A stretch of DNA of 9,834 nt from an uncultured Mucilaginibacter sp. (lineage in GTDB: Bacteria > Bacteroidota > Bacteroidia > Sphingobacteriales > Sphingobacteriaceae): the NCBI GenBank assembly GCA_946479225.1, contig CAMLFI010000064.1, positions 1-9,834 of the forward strand. Reading direction: 5' to 3'. Made by a program: the position numbers and the translations under genes. Of the stretch, positions 1-4,711 are shown one piece after another; positions within the stretch are counted from its first letter, which is position 1, and each line of letters starts with the position of its first letter. Below the pieces are notes generated by a model. The model saw only the letters and a program-made list of their open reading frames with translations, ran no database searches and was not told the origin of the DNA.

Positions 1-169
1 ACTGGTCTTCCAACCGTTTTACATAGTGCGGATGGGTATGCCCGATAGAAATAACGGCATGGCCGCCATACAGGTCAAGATACTCCTGGCCTTTATCATC
101 ATAAACAAGGCTACCAACGCCTTTTACAATATTGATAGGATTGATTGGATATACGTCGAATAATTTCAT
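1..169 (-). CDS. argD: Acetylornithine/succinylornithine aminotransferase, N-terminal part (runs off the left edge)
   Basis: The first 56 residues of a class-III pyridoxal-phosphate aminotransferase, starting at ATG 169-167 and leaving the window at position 1. The start reads MKLFDVYPINPINIVKG, followed by GxGSLVYDDKGQEYLDLYGG and HAVISIGHTHP, the usual N-terminal block of ArgD-type enzymes (substrate-site strand and the 'YLDLYGGHAV..GH.HP' segment). The lysine that binds PLP would lie outside the window. The enzyme transfers an amino group from glutamate to the N-acylglutamate semialdehyde made by ArgC, giving N-acylornithine. It follows argC by 56 bp on the same strand, so it is very likely the next cistron of the operon. 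Whether the acyl group is acetyl or succinyl (both occur in Bacteroidetes) cannot be decided from this fragment. Confidence 0.9.
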   Translation of the reverse strand, partial: MKLFDVYPINPINIVKGVGSLVYDDKGQEYLDLYGGHAVISIGHTHPHYVKRLEDQ

Positions 170-225
170 TGTTAGTTATTTAAAATACATTACCTGGTTA
201 ATACGATTACTGTTAGGCTCGAGGC

Positions 226-1209
226 TTAAAAGCCTGTAGCCTTTAATCGTAAACCGGCGCGTTCATCCAGTCCAAACAGCAGGTTCATGTTCTGAACTGC
301 CTGGCCTGACGCGCCTTTAAGTAAATTGTCTAAAACGCTTATTATAAATAACTTATTACCATGTTTTTTAACTTGCAAGAATACTTTATTGGTGTTAACC
401 ACTTGCTTCAAGTCGATATTTCTACTAGTAACGTGTGTAAATGGATGCTCGGCATAAAAGTCGTGATAAAGTTTTAACGCTTCGTCTTCTTCTAGCGCAC
501 TATCCAAATGAATGGCGGCAAAAATCCCCCGGGTGAAATCGCCGCGATAAGGAATAAAATTTAAGGTTTGACCAAAATCGGGCTGTAGCTGGTTAAGCGA
601 CTGCCCTATCTCATTTAAGTGCTGATGACCGAAAGCTTTGTAAACTGAAAGGTTATCATTACGCCAGGTAAAATGCGACGTAGCGGCTAAACTTTGCCCG
701 GCTCCTGTTGAGCCTGTTGTTGCTGAAATGTGCACTTCGCTATTCAGCAATCCTTTTGATGCCAAAGGCAACAAGCCCAATTGTAATGTAGTAGCAAAGC
801 AACCGGGGTTAGCAATGTTTTGTGCCGATATAATTGATTTCCTGTTTAACTCAGGCAGGCCATAAACAAACTTTTTGCTGCCGATTGTTGAGGTTTCCTT
901 TAACCTAAAATCCTGACTCAGGTCAATGATCTTAACTGTATCAGGAATTTCGTTTGCCTCTAAAAACTTCCGCGCATCGCCATGGCCAACGCATAAAAAC
1001 AGTACGTCAATATCAGTTGAAAGAGTATTTGTAAAGCGGATGTCGGTATCGCCGAAAAGATCAGTGTGCACAACGTACACATGGTTGCCTGCATTGCTGT
1101 TGCTATGCACAAAGGCAATCTCCACGTCGGGGTGGTTGATCAATATCCGCAGCATTTCGCCGCCGGTATATCCTGCTCCTCCTACAATTCCTGCTTTAAT
1201 TTTCTTCAT
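226..1209 (-). CDS. argC: N-acetyl-gamma-glutamyl-phosphate reductase
   Basis: 327 residues. The enzyme reduces N-acylglutamyl phosphate to the semialdehyde with NADPH, the third step of arginine synthesis, in the cytoplasm. Visible signs: Rossmann loop GIVGGAGYTGGE (residues 7-18), the catalytic cysteine in NPGCFAT (Cys137), the histidine segment FGHQHLNEIG (193-202; many homologues have HRHxPE here) and the C-terminal block NLLKGASGQAVQNMN (295-309). The frame is open further upstream to 1290, but that extension overlaps the acetyltransferase gene, does not resemble ArgC and is not needed for the Rossmann fold, so I chose ATG 1209-1207. The start lies 10 bp after the upstream stop codon. 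An AAGGAG sequence directly abuts the ATG, too close for normal Shine-Dalgarno use. The length is normal for the family. Confidence 0.96.
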   Translation of the reverse strand: MKKIKAGIVGGAGYTGGEMLRILINHPDVEIAFVHSNSNAGNHVYVVHTDLFGDTDIRFTNTLSTDIDVLFLCVGHGDARKFLEANEIPDTVKIIDLSQDFRLKETSTIGSKKFVYGLPELNRKSIISAQNIANPGCFATTLQLGLLPLASKGLLNSEVHISATTGSTGAGQSLAATSHFTWRNDNLSVYKAFGHQHLNEIGQSLNQLQPDFGQTLNFIPYRGDFTRGIFAAIHLDSALEEDEALKLYHDFYAEHPFTHVTSRNIDLKQVVNTNKVFLQVKKHGNKLFIISVLDNLLKGASGQAVQNMNLLFGLDERAGLRLKATGF

Positions 1210-1219
1210 CTCCTTATAA

Positions 1220-1681
1220 TTAGTCAACACTCTTACGATACAATAAAAACTCTGTATCCGGTTGCTGTTGTATAAATCCAACCGACTCATATAAATTTTG
1301 GGCCGTATAGTTATCTGTTTGCGTTTCTAACTGAACAAACCTGGCATCATTCGCTTTGGCAAAATTCACTGCTGCTTGTATCAATTGACTTGCAACTCCT
1401 TGTTTTCTGTAAGCCTCATCCACATACAGATCATTCAGTATCCAATTCTTCACCGCGCGCATAGATGAGTATTTTGGATAAAGCTGCGTAAACCCTACCG
1501 GCTTATCATCAATAAAGGCAACATATATTACCGACTCGTTATTATTCAACCTGTCAGATATAAATCTTTCAGCCAAGGCTATATCTGGTGCCTGTTTGTA
1601 AAATATCCTGTATTTATCAAACAGTTCAAAGACCAACCCTGCTTCCGTCGTATCTATCTGTTTAACAATTAACCCTGTCAT
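1220..1681 (-). CDS. GNAT-family N-acetyltransferase inside the arg operon
   Basis: A 153-residue single-domain GNAT protein. The acetyl-CoA pyrophosphate loop is visible in LYVDEAYRKQGVASQLI (Arg92-x-x-Gly95-x-Ala97). It is preceded by the strand VIYVAFIDDKPVGFTQLYP and followed by the motif-B segment FVQLETQTDNYTAQNLYESVGF (split here by function: Asn124, Asn129, Tyr131). The start ATG 1681-1679 lies inside the end of the upstream cupin gene (20-nt overlap) and its stop is 10 bp before argC, so translation is probably coupled. The substrate is unknown. It is more like general small-molecule or aminoacyl GNATs than classical ArgA, and the longer GNAT at the head of the operon is a better candidate for glutamate acylation. 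The family call is secure; a role in arginine metabolism is inferred from position only. Confidence 0.88.
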   Translation of the reverse strand: MTGLIVKQIDTTEAGLVFELFDKYRIFYKQAPDIALAERFISDRLNNNESVIYVAFIDDKPVGFTQLYPKYSSMRAVKNWILNDLYVDEAYRKQGVASQLIQAAVNFAKANDARFVQLETQTDNYTAQNLYESVGFIQQQPDTEFLLYRKSVD

Positions 1682-2009
1682 TTTTTGTTGATGGATAACT
1701 GTATAAAATAAATTCCAGATCGGTTTGCTGCTTATTAGCTATAAAATGCTGCTGTCCGGGTAATATCTCTATGCCTTGCTGCTCTCTTAGTTCCTGCTCT
1801 TTCCCGTCAACATTAAACACCGCTCTACCCTTCAAAATAAAAAACACCTGCCTCGCCGCTTCATGGTAATGCAAAGTTTCGGCGGTATCAGGTGGCATAA
1901 GCTCCTGCTTAACAGATAATGCGTCAGTATCTACAAAGGTCCACCCGTGGCAGTCATCGCCCCATGTGTAATGTTCCAGACATTCGCCCTTTGAAAATAC
2001 AACGTTCAT
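1662..2009 (-). CDS. Small cupin-domain protein
   Basis: A 115-residue single cupin (double-stranded beta-helix). Motif 1 is ETLHYHEAARQVFFILKGRA, giving the metal ligands His47 and His49. Position 54, where cupin motif 1 usually has Glu, is Gln. Motif 2 is GIEILPGQQHFIAN, with the PGxxH...N pattern, His88 and Asn92. Such proteins bind a small ligand or metal and may be enzymes, binding proteins or regulators; nothing in the sequence fixes the function. The start ATG shares one base with the argG stop (TAATG) and the 3' end overlaps the next acetyltransferase gene by 20 nt, so it is certainly translated as part of the operon. It could modify, isomerise or sense an arginine intermediate, but that is only a guess from position. 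Confidence 0.85.
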   Translation of the reverse strand: MNVVFSKGECLEHYTWGDDCHGWTFVDTDALSVKQELMPPDTAETLHYHEAARQVFFILKGRAVFNVDGKEQELREQQGIEILPGQQHFIANKQQTDLEFILYSYPSTKNDRVNC

Positions 2010-3199
2010 TATTCCGCGCCGTTAACTTTATGGTAGATCATCACCTGGTTGCCGAAAATCTTCGAGAAACCTTTAACATCCTCGCCGCTCCATGAATTAT
2101 TCATTTCGCCGTAGGTTCCAAATTTGTTTGACATCAGGTCATGATCAGACTCAATACCTACCACCTGGAAACGATATGGCTGCAACTGCACAAATACTTT
2201 ACCTGTAACCTGTTTCTGCGTATCGGTTAAAAAGGCCTCCATGTTGCGCATAATCGGGTCGTGAAACTGACCTTCGTGCAACCAATTGCCGTAAAACATA
2301 GAAAGCTGATCTTTCCAGGTTAATTGCCATTTGGTTAGCGTGTGTTTTTCCAGCGTGTGATGCGCTTTTATAATGATCATCGGCGCCGCGGCCTCAAAAC
2401 CAACTCGGCCTTTTATACCTATAATGGTATCGCCAACGTGGATATCCCTGCCCAAGCCATAAGGGCCGGCAATAGCTTGCAATTCCTGTATTACTTTGGT
2501 CGGATGATCATACCTAACGCCGTTTAAACCAACAAGCTCTCCCTGCACAAATTCCAGCTCAATGTTTTTGGTTTCTGATTCTGTAACCTGTGTCGGCCAT
2601 GCATCCTCAGGCATGCCCAGGTTAGATGTAAGCGTTTCCTTGCCACCTACTGATGTTCCCCAAATACCCTTATTAATAGAATACTTCGCTTTTTCAAAGT
2701 TCATTTCCACACCGTGCTTTTTCAAATATTCTATCTCAGCTTCACGGCTTAACTTCAAATCACGTATCGGTGTAATGATACCAACGTTAGGGATCAGTAT
2801 ATTGAAGATCATATCAAACCTAACCTGGTCGTTACCTGCACCAGTACTTCCGTGTGCTACAAACTCAGCGCCAATCTCTTTAGCATAATTAGCAATAGCA
2901 GTAGCCTGGCTAACGCGCTCGGCACTAACTGACAATGGATAAGTATTGTTCTTTAATACGTTACCATAAATTAAGTAACGTACACAAGTGTTATAGAAAT
3001 TCTCAGTTTCGTCTACCACATGATGAGAGGTTACGCCCATTTCGTAGGCGCGTTTCTCAACGGTTTTTAATTCATCTTCGCTGAAACCACCGGTGTTTAC
3101 AATTACTGAATGCACTTCATAACCTAAGTCACGAGTTAAATAAATGCAACAAAACGAGGTGTCTAAACCTCCACTATAAGCCAATACTACTTTTTTCAT
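2009..3199 (-). CDS. argG: Argininosuccinate synthase
   Basis: 396 residues, a full-length ArgG. It joins citrulline and aspartate with ATP hydrolysis to AMP, giving argininosuccinate, the penultimate step of arginine synthesis. The N-terminal ATP-pyrophosphatase P-loop is KVVLAYSGGLDTSFC (Ser9, Gly10-Gly11, Asp13, Ser15). Other signature segments are SVSAERVSQATAIA (91-104), the substrate loop HGSTGAGNDQVRFD (116-129; GCTGKGNDQVRFE in many other bacteria), ITPIRDLKLSREAEIEYL and YSINKGIWGTSVGGKE. The ATG at 3199-3197 directly precedes the P-loop strand and no alternative is likely. It is preceded by a 57-bp gap filled with repeat sequence (3206-3249) after the four-helix-bundle gene, and it overlaps the cupin gene by 1 nt. 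It has no Shine-Dalgarno; an A-run precedes the start. Confidence 0.97.
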   Translation of the reverse strand: MKKVVLAYSGGLDTSFCCIYLTRDLGYEVHSVIVNTGGFSEDELKTVEKRAYEMGVTSHHVVDETENFYNTCVRYLIYGNVLKNNTYPLSVSAERVSQATAIANYAKEIGAEFVAHGSTGAGNDQVRFDMIFNILIPNVGIITPIRDLKLSREAEIEYLKKHGVEMNFEKAKYSINKGIWGTSVGGKETLTSNLGMPEDAWPTQVTESETKNIELEFVQGELVGLNGVRYDHPTKVIQELQAIAGPYGLGRDIHVGDTIIGIKGRVGFEAAAPMIIIKAHHTLEKHTLTKWQLTWKDQLSMFYGNWLHEGQFHDPIMRNMEAFLTDTQKQVTGKVFVQLQPYRFQVVGIESDHDLMSNKFGTYGEMNNSWSGEDVKGFSKIFGNQVMIYHKVNGAE

Positions 3200-3205
3200 T
3201 TTTTT

Positions 3206-3249
3206 AGCTGAAAGCGGAAAGACTAAAGCATAAAGCTTTTTCCTTTCCG
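3206..3249. repeat. Left arm of heptad-repeat pair; forms a hairpin before argG
   Basis: On the plus strand this stretch contains four consecutive 7-bp units of the form AAAGNNN (3211-3238: AAAGCGG, AAAGACT, AAAGCAT, AAAGCTT). It is an inverted copy of the array at 3620-3654: AGCTGAAAG at its outer end and CTAAAGCA plus AAAGCT further in match the other arm, with a 7-bp extra unit here. It is also self-complementary: CGGAAAG (3215-3221) pairs with CTTTCCG (3243-3249) and AAAGC (3225-3229) with GCTTT (3235-3239), with 3x3 mismatches between and a 5-nt loop. It fills the space between the four-helix-bundle gene and argG. Confidence 0.85.
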
Positions 3250-3256
3250 TATGATT

Positions 3257-3613
3257 TTATTTTCTTAATACTTTTATTAAGCCAATTAGCATGGCCTTCA
3301 CTTCGTTAATTTGTAGATTGACTACTACATGCAACTGATCGTCTATGTAAATAAGATCTTTGCTTAGTAAACAACAATATTCTAATTCATGTGCAGAACC
3401 TAAAGCAATGTCTAAAAAATGCGCAAAATCTTTTTCTGTGAATCTCCCACTCCCTTCTACAATATTCATAGGGATAGAATAAGCTGCCCGTTTAGCTTGG
3501 CTAAATAAATCAAACTGTTCGCTTTTAGGAAATTTAGGTAATATGTTTTTGTACATAAACAATGTAAGTTCATGCGATTTTCTCCATACATCTAATTTCT
3601 TATAATCTCTCAT
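3257..3613 (-). CDS. Four-helix-bundle protein (23S rRNA intervening-sequence family)
   Basis: A complete 118-residue protein of the family known as four helix bundle / 23S rRNA intervening sequence protein. Signs are the opening RDYKKLDVWRKSHELTL, the central SEQFDLFSQAKRAAYSIPMNIVEGSGR (split by a short turn), the segment FAHFLDIALGSAHELEYC and the final long helix EVKAMLIGLIKVLRK. These proteins form a helical bundle, are related in fold to the Avd accessory protein of diversity-generating retroelements, and have no settled function. Here it sits between the operon-head GNAT (33 bp away) and argG (57 bp away), bracketed on both sides by inverted arrays of the same 7-bp repeat. It therefore looks like an inserted cassette, and it has no obvious role in arginine synthesis. 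The ATG 3613-3611 follows an A-run identical in character to the one before argG. Confidence 0.9.
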   Translation of the reverse strand: MRDYKKLDVWRKSHELTLFMYKNILPKFPKSEQFDLFSQAKRAAYSIPMNIVEGSGRFTEKDFAHFLDIALGSAHELEYCCLLSKDLIYIDDQLHVVVNLQINEVKAMLIGLIKVLRK

Positions 3614-3619
3614 TTTTTT

Positions 3620-3654
3620 TAGCTTTCTGCTTTAGACTTTCAGCTTTTAGCTTT
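3620..3654. repeat. Right arm of heptad-repeat pair flanking the four-helix-bundle gene
   Basis: Read on the minus strand, five consecutive 7-bp units occupy this stretch: AAAGCTA, AAAGCTG, AAAGTCT, AAAGCAG, AAAGCTA. Positions 3621-3645 align with the left arm (3206-3237, opposite orientation) at 23 of 25 bases once a 7-bp unit missing here is allowed for. The array runs into the last codons of the upstream GNAT gene and supplies its TAA stop (3649-3647), so that gene's very C-terminus may derive from the repeat. Confidence 0.85.
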
Positions 3655-4294
3655 CAAGACTCTGTCCGAAACTTTTTATAGCTGTTTCAATTCTCTTGAA
3701 CAAATTAGCCTTGTGAGTTATCTTCTCTAACTTATCCTCTGTTTGCTTTTGTTTTTCAGCGGGGTCAAACAGCATAGCGGTGCACATGCAGTTTTTACGC
3801 TCCTTGCTGGTTAATATATCATAATTAACGCAGCTTCTGCATCCCTTCCAAAATTCCTCATCCTGCGTAAGTTCAGAATACGTCACCGGCTCGTAGCCCA
3901 ATTCTGAGTTGATCTTCATCACGGCCAAACCGGTGGTTAAACCAAACAGCTTTGCGTCAGGGTACTTGGTGCGTGAAAGTTCGAATATTTTATGTTTAAT
4001 AGCCTTAGCTAAACCAGCCTTACGGAATGGCGGCGAAACGATAAGCCCTGAGTTGGCCACAAAATCACCGTGGCTCCAGGTTTCAATGTAGCAAAAACCT
4101 GCCCAGGTACCGTCTTTGTGCAAGGCAATAACTGCTTTGCCTTCCAGCATTTTATTAGCTACATACTCAGGCGAACGTTGCGCAATGCCGGTGCCCCTGG
4201 CTTTAGCCGACTCCGCCATCTCGTCGCATATAACCTGTGCATAGTCTACATGCTGGGCTGATGCTACCTGTATATCAAAATCTTGTATGGTCAT
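3647..4294 (-). CDS. GNAT acyltransferase with Cys cluster, candidate N-acylglutamate synthase
   Basis: A 215-residue GNAT protein, first structural gene of the arg operon. The acyl-CoA loop is SGLIVSPPFRKAGLAKAI (Arg91-x-x-Gly94-x-Ala96). The N-terminal ARGTGIAQRSPEYVANKM and KAVIALHKDGTWAGFCYIE are the first strands. A distinctive C-terminal extension carries GCRSC (Cys152, Cys155) and NCMC (Cys169, Cys171), spaced like a zinc or structural metal site, then a charged helix. From my memory of Bacteroidetes arg clusters, a GNAT of this kind lies immediately upstream of argG and is a good candidate for the otherwise missing first step, acylation of glutamate (acetyl or succinyl). That role is inferred. 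The start ATG 4294-4292 has no Shine-Dalgarno and follows a T-rich stretch. The last codons run into a repeat array, so the C-terminal residues may be secondary. Confidence 0.85.
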   Translation of the reverse strand: MTIQDFDIQVASAQHVDYAQVICDEMAESAKARGTGIAQRSPEYVANKMLEGKAVIALHKDGTWAGFCYIETWSHGDFVANSGLIVSPPFRKAGLAKAIKHKIFELSRTKYPDAKLFGLTTGLAVMKINSELGYEPVTYSELTQDEEFWKGCRSCVNYDILTSKERKNCMCTAMLFDPAEKQKQTEDKLEKITHKANLFKRIETAIKSFGQSLES

Positions 4295-4312
4295 TATAGA
4301 AAGAAAAAATTA

Positions 4313-4362
4313 CTGTTAACATTTGGCTGTAAGGCCTTTGTTATTAAAGTGTTTTTTAACAG
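4313..4362 (-). terminator. Terminator-like stem with U-run just before the first structural gene
   Basis: On the minus strand CTGTTAA (4362-4356) pairs perfectly with TTAACAG (4319-4313), followed by TAATTTTTTCTTTC (4312-4299). The ATG of the GNAT gene begins 5 nt later. The loop of 36 nt contains a small CTTT/AAAG hairpin and AATAACAA (4345-4338), which is complementary to a segment of the upstream leader hairpin. The stem is AT-rich and the loop long, so termination strength is uncertain. Its position in an arg leader makes it a candidate attenuator terminator. Confidence 0.4.
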
Positions 4363-4365
4363 AGA

Positions 4366-4420
4366 AGTTTAATTGAAACTCCGTTTTTTTGGTCAGGCAA
4401 TAACAACCTGCAATTAAACT
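4366..4420 (-). promoter_or_regulatory. Leader hairpin overlapping the leader-peptide stop, with a competing stem
   Basis: On the minus strand AGTTTAATTG (4420-4411) is perfectly complementary to CAATTAAACT (4375-4366), with CAGG/CCTG (4410-4407 and 4397-4394) extending the stem inside. The leader peptide's TAA stop (4416-4414) lies in the 5' arm, so a ribosome finishing the peptide would hide it. A second stem, GGAGTTT (4382-4376) with AAACTTC (4370-4364), one G-U pair and loop CAATT, uses the same 3' bases and cannot coexist with the first. Mutually exclusive stems of this type are the hallmark of attenuators. Function is inferred. Confidence 0.55.
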
Positions 4421-4536
4421 CTGGGGATATAGAGCCTTCGTCGTGATGGAGTAAATAAAACAGTTGAAACCAAAGCAGCGGCAAACGGAGCTTTTACTGC
4501 TCTCGTAGCGGGCTTATTTAAGCTTTGAAGGTTCAT
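4414..4536 (-). CDS. Putative arginine-rich leader peptide of the arg operon
   Basis: A 40-codon reading frame in the 5' leader: MNLQSLNKPATRAVK, then a hydrophobic middle (FAAALVSTVLF), then TPSRRRLYIPRV and TAA. Five of 40 residues are Arg, three of them consecutive (codons CGA, CGA, AGG at 4443-4435), with another Arg just before the end. It begins about 28 nt after the predicted transcription start (promoter -7 element at 4577-4570) and ends inside the first arm of a 10-bp inverted repeat. An Arg run in a short frame ahead of an arginine biosynthesis operon is the expected design of a ribosome-stalling leader peptide. No Shine-Dalgarno is visible, but other genes here lack one too. It could be chance in non-coding leader RNA; conservation of the SRRR segment among relatives would decide. 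Confidence 0.55.
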   Translation of the reverse strand: MNLQSLNKPATRAVKAPFAAALVSTVLFTPSRRRLYIPRV

Positions 4537-4569
4537 TTTTAGAGTTATTTGCTTTATTAAAATTTGATG

Positions 4570-4600
4570 CAAAAGTTTGCATAATTTTTTATTTATGCAA
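4570..4600 (-). promoter_or_regulatory. Arg operon promoter with embedded palindromic operator
   Basis: On the minus strand TTG (4600-4598), 20 bp, then AACTTTTG (4577-4570) fits the Bacteroidetes -33/-7 promoter (TTG, about 19-23 bp, TAnnTTTG) with one mismatch. Between and overlapping these elements lies a perfect inverted repeat, TTGCATAA (4577-4584) and TTATGCAA (4593-4600) on the plus strand, separated by the 8-bp AT tract TTTTTTAT. It is AT-rich, with TGCAT-type half-sites in the general style of ARG boxes, so an ArgR-type repressor blocking the promoter is the natural reading. The repressor identity is inferred. This is the only convincing promoter upstream of the operon. Confidence 0.6.
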
Positions 4601-4606
4601 GTTAAA

Positions 4607-4709
4607 GTTGATTTAGTTGAATGGTTCAGTAGTTGACCAGGTTAATATTACAACGCACTGATAAACAATGACAAAAAGTACAACCATTCACCCAATCAAC
4701 ATAATCAAC
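4607..4709. repeat. Long imperfect inverted repeat between ypdA and the arg promoter
   Basis: GTTGATT (4607-4613) and GAATGGTT (4619-4626) are matched in reverse by AACCATTC (4682-4689) and AATCAAC (4694-4700, repeated at 4703-4709), leaving a loop of about 55 nt. The ypdA stop codon is only 3 bp further on, so transcripts leaving ypdA run through it. It may act as a weak transcription end for ypdA before the arg promoter, but there is no proper U-run directly after the stem. The ATCAAC motif recurs three times in 4694-4716. Confidence 0.4.
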
Positions 4710-4711
4710 CA

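Noticed and set aside
222..235. Small AGGCT/AGCCT hairpin at the argC stop codon as a terminator
   Set aside because: Only 5 bp, inside the coding end and with no T-run; argD follows 56 bp later, so transcription likely continues.
1210..1290. A 27-codon upstream extension of argC
   Set aside because: It overlaps the coding end of the acetyltransferase gene, bears no resemblance to ArgC proteins and would put a tail before the Rossmann strand.
2562..2888. 108-codon open frame on the plus strand
   Set aside because: It lies entirely antisense to argG, whose protein is unambiguous; no domain and no promoter.
3206..3654. Repeats around the four-helix-bundle gene as a CRISPR array or classical insertion sequence
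   Set aside because: Units are 7 bp with no spacers, and the enclosed gene is not a transposase; no clear target-site duplication is visible.
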